DNA of 36,629 bases from contig DIWB01000055.1 in assembly GCA_002428385.1 (NCBI GenBank), positions 3,139-39,767 of the forward strand, given 5' to 3'. Made by a program: the position numbers and the translations under genes. Below, piece by piece: positions 24,206 through 32,470 of this stretch (positions are counted from its first letter, which is position 1; each line of letters opens with the position of its first letter). The stretch is from Bacteroidales bacterium UBA6117. GTDB lineage: Bacteria > Bacteroidota > Bacteroidia > Bacteroidales > VadinHA17. The notes beneath the pieces are model-generated. The model searched no databases. It was not told the origin of the DNA and worked only from the letters and a program-made list of their open reading frames with translations.

Positions 24206-25231
24206 ATGGACGAAAAATTTGAAATAAGGAAGGATAATCTTACCGATACCGATAAGGAGCTTGAAAAGCAGCTTCGTCCGGTCGCATTTGATGATTTCAA
24301 GGGTCAGAAGCAGGTAATAGATAATCTCGAGGTCTTTGTAACCGCGGCGAGGCAAAGGGGGGAATCGCTTGACCATGTGCTGCTTCACGGACCTCCGGGT
24401 CTTGGCAAAACCACTCTTGCAGCTATTATATCCAACGAACTCCATGTCAACCTGAGGATTACATCTGGCCCGGTCCTTGACAAGCCAGGCGATCTGGCCG
24501 GTCTTCTTACGAATCTGGAGGAGGGTGACGTGTTATTCATCGACGAGATTCACAGGCTCAGCCCGGTGGTTGAGGAATACCTTTATTCGGCGATGGAAGA
24601 TTACCAGATCGATATCATGCTCGACAAGGGACCCAGCGCGAGGTCGGTTCAGCTTACCCTGAATAAATTCACGCTGATCGGAGCAACAACCCGTTCGGGA
24701 TTACTCACAAGTCCTTTAAGGGCGCGGTTCGGCATCACTTTTCACCTGGAATATTACGATCATGAGGTTCTGACCGGGATAGTAAAAAGATCAGCAGGCA
24801 TACTTGGTGTCAGAATAGGCGATGATGCGGCAGAGGAAATAGCCAGGCGAAGCAGGGGAACGCCCAGGATAGCAAATGCACTTCTCAGAAGGATAAGGGA
24901 TTTTGCCCAGGTAAGGGGTTCGGGCGACATTGACCTTGATATTACACGTTACGGACTGAAAGCCCTTAACATTGACCAGCACGGACTGGACGAAATGGAT
25001 AACCGGATACTTCTTGCAATAATCGACAAGTTCGGGGGAGGACCGGTCGGTCTGAACACTATATCAACGGCAGTCGGCGAGGAGAGCGGCACGATAGAGG
25101 AGGTTTACGAGCCATTCCTCATCAAGGAGGGATACCTGAAAAGAACCCCCAGGGGAAGAGAAGCCACGGAACATGCCTACAGGCACCTGGGAAAGAGTTT
25201 CGGGCACGATATCAACGGCCGGCTGTTCTGA
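24206..25231 (+). CDS. ruvB: Holliday junction branch migration helicase RuvB
   Basis: The hexameric AAA+ motor drives branch migration with RuvA during recombinational repair. The 341-residue protein has the Walker A GPPGLGKTT, Walker B VLFIDEIHRLS, the sensor/arginine-finger segment GATTRSGLLTSPLRARFG, and the C-terminal winged helix (FGGGPVGLNTISTAVGEE...GYLKRTPRGREAT). The ATG at 24206 is chosen over a TTG one codon earlier. ruvA and ruvC are not adjacent. The gene ends five bases from the convergent Crp/Fnr gene. Confidence 0.97.
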   Translation: MDEKFEIRKDNLTDTDKELEKQLRPVAFDDFKGQKQVIDNLEVFVTAARQRGESLDHVLLHGPPGLGKTTLAAIISNELHVNLRITSGPVLDKPGDLAGLLTNLEEGDVLFIDEIHRLSPVVEEYLYSAMEDYQIDIMLDKGPSARSVQLTLNKFTLIGATTRSGLLTSPLRARFGITFHLEYYDHEVLTGIVKRSAGILGVRIGDDAAEEIARRSRGTPRIANALLRRIRDFAQVRGSGDIDLDITRYGLKALNIDQHGLDEMDNRILLAIIDKFGGGPVGLNTISTAVGEESGTIEEVYEPFLIKEGYLKRTPRGREATEHAYRHLGKSFGHDINGRLF

Positions 25232-25236
25232 TATTC

Positions 25237-25953
25237 CTACATCCTCGAAAGAACATTGCTTATCTTCTCAAGCCCTTTTTTGTTGAGAACCCTGATCTTT
25301 CTGCCATTCAGTTCGACAAGTTTGTCGGACTTGAATTCGGACAGAAGCCTGATAACTGATTCTGTGGCTGTTCCTACAATATTGGCAAGCTCTTCGCGGG
25401 TAAGGGATATCTTAAGGTTGTTCTGCTCATCGATTCCGAAATCGTTCATGAGCAACAGCAGGATCTCGGCAAGTCTTTCCCTTACTGTTTTCTGGGCAAT
25501 GTCGGTTATGAATGAGTTGGCTTCTCCAAGCTCATGGCATGCAAGTTTAAGCAGCTCAAGGGAAAAGGAAGAGTTGGTTTTAATAAGGGAAATCAATATT
25601 TCGGAGGGGATGAAACAAACGTGGCAGTCTTCAATAACCTTGGCTGAGGTGCAGGCCGGTTCATTGCTGAGAACGCTTCTGTAGGCGATTATTTCGCCTG
25701 CTTTTGCAAATCTGATTATCTGTTCCTTCCCGTCGAAGCCAGTCTTGAAAACCTTTATAATCCCACTGTGTATGCAATAGAATCCGCTTATCCGGTTTCC
25801 CTCCTGATATAACACATCACCACGCTTGTACTGTCTGAAATCCTTTTCAAAGTTGATCATTTCAGCCTCTTCCGGAGTAAGGTGCTTGAATATAGAGACA
25901 GTCTCCAGTGCGCATCTTTCGCATAACGGAACATGTAATTCATGCTGTTTCAT
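25237..25953 (-). CDS. Crp/Fnr family transcriptional regulator
   Basis: The 238-residue protein has a cyclic-nucleotide-binding-type beta barrel (about 25-135; YKRGDVLYQEGNRISGFYCIHSGIIKVF) and a C-terminal helix-turn-helix (about 175-225; SLTREELANIVGTATESVIRLLSEF). An N-terminal CERC (Cys11, Cys14) and further cysteines at 60, 101, 110 and 113 resemble the cysteine supply of FNR, but the spacing differs from E. coli FNR, so oxygen sensing by an iron-sulfur cluster is only a possibility. It is a single gene upstream of which lies pheS. Targets unknown. Confidence 0.92.
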   Translation of the reverse strand: MKQHELHVPLCERCALETVSIFKHLTPEEAEMINFEKDFRQYKRGDVLYQEGNRISGFYCIHSGIIKVFKTGFDGKEQIIRFAKAGEIIAYRSVLSNEPACTSAKVIEDCHVCFIPSEILISLIKTNSSFSLELLKLACHELGEANSFITDIAQKTVRERLAEILLLLMNDFGIDEQNNLKISLTREELANIVGTATESVIRLLSEFKSDKLVELNGRKIRVLNKKGLEKISNVLSRM

Positions 25954-25978
25954 ATCTGCAGATTTTATCGGCCGGTGA

Positions 25979-27019
25979 CTACAAAACTGTTTTAAACTGA
26001 TCGAGAAATCTCAAATCATTTTCAAAATAGAGCCTCAGATCGTTGACCTGATACTTAAGCATTGTGGCGCGTTCGATACCCATTCCGAAGGCAAAGCCGG
26101 TATATTTATTGCTGTCAATACCACAGGCTTCCAGCACATTGGGATGAACCATTCCGCATCCCAGCACTTCGAGCCAGCCGGTGTATTTACAAACATTGCA
26201 TCCTTTTCCGCCGCAGATAGTGCAGCTTACATCCATTTCGGCTGAAGGTTCGGTGAAGGGGAAGTACGACGGCCTGAGTCGGATCCGGGTTTCCTTGCCG
26301 TAAAGTTCTCGGGCAAAGAAAAGAAGGGTTTGTTTCAGGTCGGCGAACGATACATTTTCATCGATGTACAATCCCTCTATCTGGTGAAAGATGCAATGAG
26401 CCCTGGCCGATATGGCTTCATTTCTGAATACTCTTCCGGGTGAGATGGTCCTGATAGGAGGCTTCTGATTGTGCATCACCCTCACCTGAACCGAGGAGGT
26501 GTGTGTACGCAGAAGTATGTCGGCAGGATTTGAGTCTTCGGGCGAATTCCTGAATATGTAGAACGTGTCCTGCATATCCCTTGCGGGATGTTCGGGGGCA
26601 AAATTCAGTTTGGTGAAGACGTGGTCATCATCCTCAATCTCGGGTCCCTCCGACACTGTGAAGCCGATCCTGGTGAATATGTCAATTATTTCTTTTCTGA
26701 CCAGGGAAATGGGATGACGCGAACCTGAAGGATAAGGAAATGCAGGCCTGGTAAGATCATTTTCTGTGGCCGTTTCATCAGTCGATTCAAGTTCTTTCTT
26801 CAGTGTATTGTATCTCTCCTGTGCCTTTTGTTTCAGTTCGTTGAGCTTCTGGCCCACTTCCCTCTTCAGCTCGGCTGACACTTCCCTGAAATCATCAAAT
26901 AAGGAAGTTATCAATCCATTTTTGCTCAGGTATTTCAGCCTGAACGATTCAAGTTCCGAAGATGAAGCTACTTTTACTGAATCCACCTCTTCGAGGAGGC
27001 TTTTTATTTTATCGAGCAT
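25979..27019 (-). CDS. pheS: Phenylalanine--tRNA ligase, alpha subunit
   Basis: PheS is the catalytic subunit of the alpha2-beta2 enzyme that charges tRNA-Phe. The 346 residues include an N-terminal coiled-coil arm (about 1-90), motif 2 (FRNEAISARAHCIFHQIEGLYID), a cysteine-rich segment (CTICGGKGCNVCKYTGWLEVLGCGMV) and motif 3 (GFAFGMGIERATMLKY). pheT is not adjacent, as is common in Bacteroidota. The upstream gap of about 97 bp to the cyclophilin gene holds a heptamer pair and a hairpin. Confidence 0.96.
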   Translation of the reverse strand: MLDKIKSLLEEVDSVKVASSSELESFRLKYLSKNGLITSLFDDFREVSAELKREVGQKLNELKQKAQERYNTLKKELESTDETATENDLTRPAFPYPSGSRHPISLVRKEIIDIFTRIGFTVSEGPEIEDDDHVFTKLNFAPEHPARDMQDTFYIFRNSPEDSNPADILLRTHTSSVQVRVMHNQKPPIRTISPGRVFRNEAISARAHCIFHQIEGLYIDENVSFADLKQTLLFFARELYGKETRIRLRPSYFPFTEPSAEMDVSCTICGGKGCNVCKYTGWLEVLGCGMVHPNVLEACGIDSNKYTGFAFGMGIERATMLKYQVNDLRLYFENDLRFLDQFKTVL

Positions 27020-27060
27020 TTTAAAATTCTTTTTATAACAAGCTTAAGTTATTCAAGCTA

Positions 27061-27078
27061 CTGGTTGCTGGTTGCTGG
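27061..27078. repeat. CTGGTTG heptamer array (short)
   Basis: Two perfect units CTGGTTG and the start of a third lie in the pheS-cyclophilin gap. The family is the one found at 36-138. A lone copy of TGCTGGTTAA touches the stop codon of the cyclophilin gene at 27111-27120. Confidence 0.75.
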
Positions 27079-27083
27079 CATTG

Positions 27084-27109
27084 CCCTCTGAAGCTTTAGC
27101 GAAAGAGGG
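27084..27109 (-). repeat. Symmetric intergenic hairpin between cyclophilin and pheS genes
   Basis: CCCTCT (27084-27089) pairs with AGAGGG (27104-27109); inside, GCT pairs with AGC, leaving symmetric GAA/GAA internal-loop sides and a two-base loop. It lies just after the cyclophilin stop codon on the minus strand but has no T-run, so it is not a classical terminator. It could protect the 3' end of the message. Confidence 0.5.
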
Positions 27110-27116
27110 TTGCTGG

Positions 27117-27929
27117 TTAATTCACCACTTTCATACTGATGATCCTGATATCATTCACCGGCTTGTCTGCCTGGTTGGTTGGCGAACCTGCAATTTTATC
27201 AACAATTTCAAGCCCTTCCACAACTTCTCCAAAGACGGTGTAAGTGGCATCAAGACGAGGAACGCCGCCAATGTTCATATAGGCATCGATCTGTTCCTGT
27301 GAGAATTTATATTCGCCTTCGGTGGTAAGGTATTTAAACATTTTCATGGAAGCATTTTCCTGAATTTCACTTTCAGAAAGGGGAGTTCCCGCCATACTTG
27401 CACTGTCGGCTGTTTCCCTGATGAATTTACTGAAGGCAACCTGCTTCAGTCCGCTGTTGAGCCTTTCTTCAGTGGTTTTCAGTTCTTCGGCTGTATACTT
27501 TTTGCCCTGAACGATATAAAACTGGGTTCCGGACGACCTCATTGCGGGATTGACATTATTGCCCTCTCTTGCGGCAGCCAGGGCACCCTTTTTGTGATAG
27601 TATTCCCTGCGGAATTCAGCCGGGACGGTGTAGGTGTCAAGTGTATCAAGCTGTTCCTTCGTAAGACCGGTCCTTGTCGAGGGGTCACCAGCCTGGATCA
27701 TGAAATCCCTGATGACACGATGAAAGGAAATCCCGTCGTAAAAACCCATATTCACAAGTTTTATGAAATTGTCACGGTGCAGTGGAGTACCGTCATATAG
27801 TTTTACCTTAATATCTCCGGAAGTTGTTTTGATAAGTACCATTGTGTTCTCATTTCCGCCGCTGGTGCTGCAAGATGCAACGGTGAAAAGAAAAGCTGTG
27901 ACGATGAGGTATCTGAAAACTGTGTTCAT
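27117..27929 (-). CDS. Cyclophilin-type peptidyl-prolyl isomerase, lipoprotein
   Basis: The 270-residue protein has a lipoprotein signal (Cys20 in FTVASCSTS) and a cyclophilin domain starting at about residue 30 (MVLIKTTSGDIKVKLYDGTP, SFHRVIRDFMIQAGDP, SGTQFYIVQGK). A helical insert of about 60 residues splits the domain (about 155-215), as in other Bacteroidota relatives. It probably assists folding of exported proteins in the periplasm. A promoter element lies at 27972-27979. It could be co-transcribed with the downstream pheS. Confidence 0.93.
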   Translation of the reverse strand: MNTVFRYLIVTAFLFTVASCSTSGGNENTMVLIKTTSGDIKVKLYDGTPLHRDNFIKLVNMGFYDGISFHRVIRDFMIQAGDPSTRTGLTKEQLDTLDTYTVPAEFRREYYHKKGALAAAREGNNVNPAMRSSGTQFYIVQGKKYTAEELKTTEERLNSGLKQVAFSKFIRETADSASMAGTPLSESEIQENASMKMFKYLTTEGEYKFSQEQIDAYMNIGGVPRLDATYTVFGEVVEGLEIVDKIAGSPTNQADKPVNDIRIISMKVVN

Positions 27930-27971
27930 GAAAACTGCTTATTGGTTAATAACGTTCTGCTAATCTGCGGG

Positions 27972-27979
27972 CAAAGATA
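27972..27979 (-). promoter_or_regulatory. TAnnTTTG -7 element of the cyclophilin gene
   Basis: On the minus strand it reads TATCTTTG, an exact match, 43 bases before the ATG at 27929. It lies only two bases from the plus-strand element at 27982-27989. Confidence 0.6.
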
Positions 27980-27981
27980 TT

Positions 27982-27989
27982 TAACTTTG
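27982..27989 (+). promoter_or_regulatory. TAnnTTTG -7 element of the flippase operon
   Basis: TAACTTTG is an exact match, 102 bases before the flippase GTG. The leader between holds a short open frame (28017-28094). The two back-to-back elements would place RNA polymerase on overlapping DNA. Confidence 0.55.
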
Positions 27990-28016
27990 CGCGATCATGA
28001 AAGAAATGATTTTAAA

Positions 28017-28094
28017 ATGAATCTTTTTCCGTTCTTGGCCTTTTGCAGGAAGAGGAGTTCCCGGGTAAAGCCAGGTAAGATTGAACTAAAGTGA
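28017..28094 (+). CDS. Possible 25-codon leader peptide of the flippase operon
   Basis: ATG at 28017 opens a 25-residue frame (MNLFPFLAFCRKRSS...) that ends with TGA overlapping the GTG start of the flippase. The overlap suggests translational coupling, but the frame is short, has no recognisable motif and may be chance. Confidence 0.3.
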   Translation: MNLFPFLAFCRKRSSRVKPGKIELK

Positions 28095-29566
28095 GTGAAG
28101 TCAGGACATTAGCAAAGCAGACCGTAGTTTACGGGTTGGGAACCATAGTCCCGCGGTTTCTAAACTACGGTGTCGTAACCTTATTCTATACCAGGATTTT
28201 TACAAAGACTGAATACGGTGTTATTACCGAATTGTATGCATGGATGGTTTTCCTCCTGATAATTCTGACATACGGAATGGAGACTGGTTTTTTCAGGTTT
28301 TCACAGAACAGCAAGGATTACGATAAGGTGTACAGCACTACCCTGATCAGTCTTCTGGTAACATCGACGGCATTTCTGATACTTGTCAATATCTTTATAG
28401 GTCCTGTTTCGGCAGTCCTGAAGTACAGTAATAACCCCGACTATATTAGGATGTTTGCCGCTATTGTGGCTATCGATGCCTTCGCCGCAATACCTTTTGC
28501 CAGGCTGAGAAGGGAGAACAGGGCGTTTCTTTTCAGCGCGATAAAGATTGCAAATGTTGTAATAATCATTGTCTCGGTAGTCTTCCTTCTTCTTATTGCC
28601 CCGGGTATTTATGAAAGAAGCCATGGATGGTTCCGGAAGATCTATGATCCGGGTTACGGGGTTGGTTATGTTTTTCTGGCTAACCTGATAGGCAGCGCAG
28701 CAACACTGCTGATGCTTCTGCCCTTTGTTATTATTAAGAAGCCTGTATTCGACCGCGAACTATGGAAGAGGATGATGGGCTATTCTGTTCCTTTGCTGAT
28801 CACCGGACTGAGCGGTTCGATAAATGACACTCTTGACAAGGTCATTCTGAGACGGATGACAGGTGAGGAAAACGGGCTTGCCATTGTCGGGGAATACGGC
28901 GCGGGATACAAAATTGCCGTGCTGATGGCTCTCTTCATCCAGATGTTCAGGTTTGCAGCTGAGCCGTTCTTTTTTGAGAGAGCGAAACATCCTGATTCAA
29001 AGCAAACATATGCATCAGTGATGAAGTATTTCATTATCGCCATGCTCCTGATCTACCTGGGAATTAACCTGTATATTTCAGGATTTCAATTAATTATCGG
29101 AAAGGATTTCAGAGGTGCGATCGGGGTGGTGCCCATAGTGGCAATGGGGTACCTGTTTTACGGGATATATATCAATCACAGCATCTGGTACAAGCTTAAC
29201 GACCTGACACGATTCGGGATTTATATTACCCTTATTGGTGCTGCAATAACGGTGCTGATAAATGTTTTGCTTATCCCGGTGTACGGATATATGGCTTCCG
29301 CATGGGCTCATGTGGCATCGTACGGAACGATGATAATAGTGTCTTTTATATTTGCCGAAAAGCGATTTAAAGTCGATTACGACATGAAGCAATTCATCCC
29401 GTATTTTGCCATTGCCATAGGGATGGTGCTTTTCGCGAAATACTTCAACTATCCGGGTATTGTTGCAGAACTTGCTGTAAATACGGCATTAATCCTTATT
29501 TTTATCGCTTTTGCACAATACAGGGACAGGATACTAAGCGTAATGATAAGGAAGAAGCAGAAATGA
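28091..29566 (+). CDS. Polysaccharide/oligosaccharide flippase (MOP superfamily, Wzx-like)
   Basis: The 491-residue protein has about 12-14 membrane segments and the typical N terminus of the polysaccharide transport branch (SEVRTLAKQTVVYGLGTIVPRFLNY, start GTG). The family flips lipid-linked sugars across the inner membrane, feeding O-antigen, capsule or other surface glycan synthesis. No glycosyltransferase cluster is adjacent, so the substrate is unknown. The gene overlaps dut by four bases (ATGA). Confidence 0.88.
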   Translation: MSEVRTLAKQTVVYGLGTIVPRFLNYGVVTLFYTRIFTKTEYGVITELYAWMVFLLIILTYGMETGFFRFSQNSKDYDKVYSTTLISLLVTSTAFLILVNIFIGPVSAVLKYSNNPDYIRMFAAIVAIDAFAAIPFARLRRENRAFLFSAIKIANVVIIIVSVVFLLLIAPGIYERSHGWFRKIYDPGYGVGYVFLANLIGSAATLLMLLPFVIIKKPVFDRELWKRMMGYSVPLLITGLSGSINDTLDKVILRRMTGEENGLAIVGEYGAGYKIAVLMALFIQMFRFAAEPFFFERAKHPDSKQTYASVMKYFIIAMLLIYLGINLYISGFQLIIGKDFRGAIGVVPIVAMGYLFYGIYINHSIWYKLNDLTRFGIYITLIGAAITVLINVLLIPVYGYMASAWAHVASYGTMIIVSFIFAEKRFKVDYDMKQFIPYFAIAIGMVLFAKYFNYPGIVAELAVNTALILIFIAFAQYRDRILSVMIRKKQK

Positions 29567-29997
29567 AAATAAGGATAATAAACAAGTCACGGCACAAACT
29601 GCCTGAATATACAACGGAACGTTCCGCGGGAGTGGATCTCAGGGCGAATATAGATGAGGAAATAGTTATGGAGCCGCTGGCCCGGGTTCTGGTAAATACA
29701 GGACTTTTCCTGGAAATTCCGGCCGGTTATGAAGCACAGATCAGACCCAGGAGCGGACTTGCAATAAAGCACGGAATCACTGTTCTTAATTCACCTGGCA
29801 CGATTGATGCTGATTACAGGGGAGAGGTTCGGGTGATCCTGGTTAACCTGTCGTCTGAAAAATTCGTTATAAAGGATGGGGAAAGGATTTGTCAGATGAT
29901 TGTGTCAAGGCACGAAACAGCGGAGTGGATTGAAACAGATGAGCTTGAAGACACGGAGAGGGGAGCGGGAGGTTTCGGACATACAGGAAAACATTGA
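29563..29997 (+). CDS. dut: Deoxyuridine 5'-triphosphate nucleotidohydrolase
   Basis: dUTPase converts dUTP to dUMP and pyrophosphate, keeping uracil out of DNA and providing dUMP for thymidylate. All five family motifs are visible in 144 residues: SAGVDLRA, RPRSGLAIK, NSPGTIDADYRGE (catalytic Asp), ERICQMI and GAGGFGHTG. The start ATG overlaps the flippase stop; its own stop overlaps the next start. Confidence 0.97.
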   Translation: MKIRIINKSRHKLPEYTTERSAGVDLRANIDEEIVMEPLARVLVNTGLFLEIPAGYEAQIRPRSGLAIKHGITVLNSPGTIDADYRGEVRVILVNLSSEKFVIKDGERICQMIVSRHETAEWIETDELEDTERGAGGFGHTGKH

Positions 29998-31715
29998 TGA
30001 TGAGGGCAATAAGAATTATACTATTCATACTGGCTGCTTCACTGACAATGATGTCATGCAGTAAGAAGCTTATACCAGGTCTGAAGGCAGGAAGGGAATA
30101 TGATCAGGCTGCATATGACTATCTGTTTGTGGAGGCTGTAAGGCATAAGCTGATGGGTAATTTTGGAGATGCCCTGAAATTCTTTGATCAGAGCCTTGTG
30201 CTTAATCCTGAAAGCGATGCTGCCTATTATCATATGGCACAGATTGTTCTGTCGAACGGCGACCTCCTGAACGGGAAAAAGTATGCGCTTAAGGCTTGCG
30301 AGCTGCAGCCCGGTAATCTTTGGTACAACATGATGATGGCCGGAATTTACCATCAGCAGAGTAATATCGACAGTGCCATATTGTGTTATGAAAGAGCGGT
30401 TAAGGGAAGTCCGGAGAAGGTTGATCTTCAGGTGACGCTCGCGAAACTATACTCCCAGAACAGGAATTTCGACAAGGCACGGAAGCTTTTAAATAACATC
30501 GATGAGAGATTCGGTGTAAATGTGAATACCACCCTGAGCCTTGTTGATAATCTTGTGGCAGAAGGCAAGTATTCAGAGGCACACGCTAAAATAGGCCAGC
30601 TTCTTGAAACCGACCCTGACAATATAGTATATAACGGATATCGTGCGGGGATTTTCAGGCAGGAGGGCTCACCAGAAAAAGCAAGGGAGGTCTATAACAA
30701 ACTTGTTGAGCGGAATCCGGGCAATCCGGCCATTCAGCTCTCCCTGTGTGAATTCATGATCGAACAAAAGAACTTTGAAGAACTGTTTGATCTTATAAGT
30801 GTTGTTCTGTTGAATAATCAGATAAACAAGGAGGAAAAGGTTTCTCTGATAGTGGAGCTGATCGGTAATGAGGACATTCTGAAGGATCATGGGAAGAAGA
30901 TGGAGATCTCGATTATGATACTGGAATCATCTTATCCTGATGACGATCTTGTGATTCTGCTGAGGCCAGAGTTCTTTCAAAAAGCAGGTAATAATGAAGG
31001 TGCCGCAACAAGACTTGAGGAAATAATAAAGGCTAATCCCGACAACTACTACGCCTGGGAAAAGCTTCTTCTGGTTTATTACGACCTGAAGAATTACAGG
31101 ATGCTTCAGACAAAAGGGGAGGAATGTGCCACGAGGTTCAACCGTTCGGTAATTGCCAAGATGCTGTTTGCAACAGGAGCGCTTGAAAATGAGAACTTTG
31201 ATGTAGCCCTTGAAGAGTTGAGAAAGGCTGATATTCTGGCCGGCGACAACCGGGAACTCAAGCTTCAGATTTTAACAATGAAGGCAGATGTCCATTACAG
31301 GAGCCGGAATTATGATGAGGCATTCAGTACTTATAAGGAAGCCCTGAAGATGGACGACAGCGATCTTACACTGATGAATAATTATGCATATTATCTTGCA
31401 GAACAGAATATGAATCTTAAGGAGGCCGAAGAAATGGCAAAGATTGTAATAAGCAAGGAGACAGATAATAATACATTCCTGGATACGTATGCCTGGGTTC
31501 TCTATAAAAGAGGAAAGGCAAGGGAGGCGGCCAGGATCATGGAGAAGATAATAAGCTCCGGTGAGGCTGAAGACGCTGAATATTACGAGCATTACGGATT
31601 TATCCTGAAGAGTATGAAGAAATGCAGGGAAGCTGTGGTTAATTTTGAGAAAGCAGTTAGCATTGATAATACGAAATCAAATTTAAGGGAGGAGATAGAA
31701 AATTGCAAAAGATAG
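29997..31715 (+). CDS. Tetratricopeptide repeat lipoprotein
   Basis: The start is placed at the ATG at 29997, sharing one base with the dut stop codon; ATG at 30000 is equally possible. The 572-residue protein has a lipoprotein signal (SLTMMSCSKK) and then TPR-type helical hairpins from about residue 40 to the end (for example GNFGDALKFFDQSLVLNPESDAAYYHMA, RNYDEAFSTYKEALKMDDSDLT). It would be a protein-protein scaffold in the periplasm or outer membrane. Its last bases overlap the DUF4292 gene, which together with the EnvC-like gene suggests a joint cell-envelope role. Confidence 0.9.
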   Translation: MMRAIRIILFILAASLTMMSCSKKLIPGLKAGREYDQAAYDYLFVEAVRHKLMGNFGDALKFFDQSLVLNPESDAAYYHMAQIVLSNGDLLNGKKYALKACELQPGNLWYNMMMAGIYHQQSNIDSAILCYERAVKGSPEKVDLQVTLAKLYSQNRNFDKARKLLNNIDERFGVNVNTTLSLVDNLVAEGKYSEAHAKIGQLLETDPDNIVYNGYRAGIFRQEGSPEKAREVYNKLVERNPGNPAIQLSLCEFMIEQKNFEELFDLISVVLLNNQINKEEKVSLIVELIGNEDILKDHGKKMEISIMILESSYPDDDLVILLRPEFFQKAGNNEGAATRLEEIIKANPDNYYAWEKLLLVYYDLKNYRMLQTKGEECATRFNRSVIAKMLFATGALENENFDVALEELRKADILAGDNRELKLQILTMKADVHYRSRNYDEAFSTYKEALKMDDSDLTLMNNYAYYLAEQNMNLKEAEEMAKIVISKETDNNTFLDTYAWVLYKRGKAREAARIMEKIISSGEAEDAEYYEHYGFILKSMKKCREAVVNFEKAVSIDNTKSNLREEIENCKR

Positions 31716-32470
31716 TCTGCATCATACTTGTGTTCATTCTTGTGTTTTCCGCTTGTTCCACTTCAAGAAAAGCCGGAAGGACAGCCGTGAGTACAACTTT
31801 GGATGAAACTGCCGGAAACAGGCTGGAAACGGTTATTTCAAACAATCTTTCAAATCACGATTTTTATATACGCAGGTCTGATATAAGGGTCAGGCAGGAG
31901 AATGTCACTGTGAACCTGAATGCTTCGATAAAGTTCAGAAGGCCCGACTCACTGATGATTTCAGTGAGGTCAGGAATTGGTGTTGAGGCAGGCAAGGGCT
32001 TCCTTACAGGAGACACGGTTATTGTAAACGACAGGTTCAACCGCAAGCTTATGGTTGGTGACCCTGAGGAAATCAGGTCCAAATACGGGATCGATCCGGC
32101 TTTGATTTATATAATTCTGGGCGATCTGATAGTCGGGAAGGATGATTACAGAAGTGTGCTGAACTGTCAGAAGGGTGAGTTCAGAAGTCAGTATGACGTG
32201 GGAGGCAGAACTGTGGAATATACTGTAGACTGCCAGAGGAAAAAGGTAAGGAAAGTATATCTGGAGGGTGATGTAAGGACAGGAAATATTACTATTTTGT
32301 TATCGGGTATAGTGAAGGATGGGAATATCACTTATCCTGAAAAGATAGCTATAAACGATGATCTTAAGGAGCTGGATATAGAAATACAAATTAAACGTAT
32401 AGAGAGTCCCTGGTCAGGAAGTGTCGGAACTGTTGGAGGTCAGGGATACAGAGTAGTGAAAATCAGATGA
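31703..32470 (+). CDS. DUF4292 lipoprotein
   Basis: This 255-residue lipoprotein (FSACSTSRK) starts at a TTG inside the end of the TPR gene; a GGGAGGAG ribosome-binding sequence at 31687-31694 lies nine bases upstream, and no ATG lies near the signal, so the start is well supported. The body is the beta-rich DUF4292 domain of Bacteroidota (NLNASIKFRRPDSLMISVRSGIGVEAGKGFLTGDTV), whose fold resembles lipoprotein-binding carriers such as LolA/LolB. A role in outer-membrane lipoprotein or lipid handling is inference. It overlaps the EnvC-like gene by four bases. Confidence 0.85.
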   Translation: MQKIVCIILVFILVFSACSTSRKAGRTAVSTTLDETAGNRLETVISNNLSNHDFYIRRSDIRVRQENVTVNLNASIKFRRPDSLMISVRSGIGVEAGKGFLTGDTVIVNDRFNRKLMVGDPEEIRSKYGIDPALIYIILGDLIVGKDDYRSVLNCQKGEFRSQYDVGGRTVEYTVDCQRKKVRKVYLEGDVRTGNITILLSGIVKDGNITYPEKIAINDDLKELDIEIQIKRIESPWSGSVGTVGGQGYRVVKIR

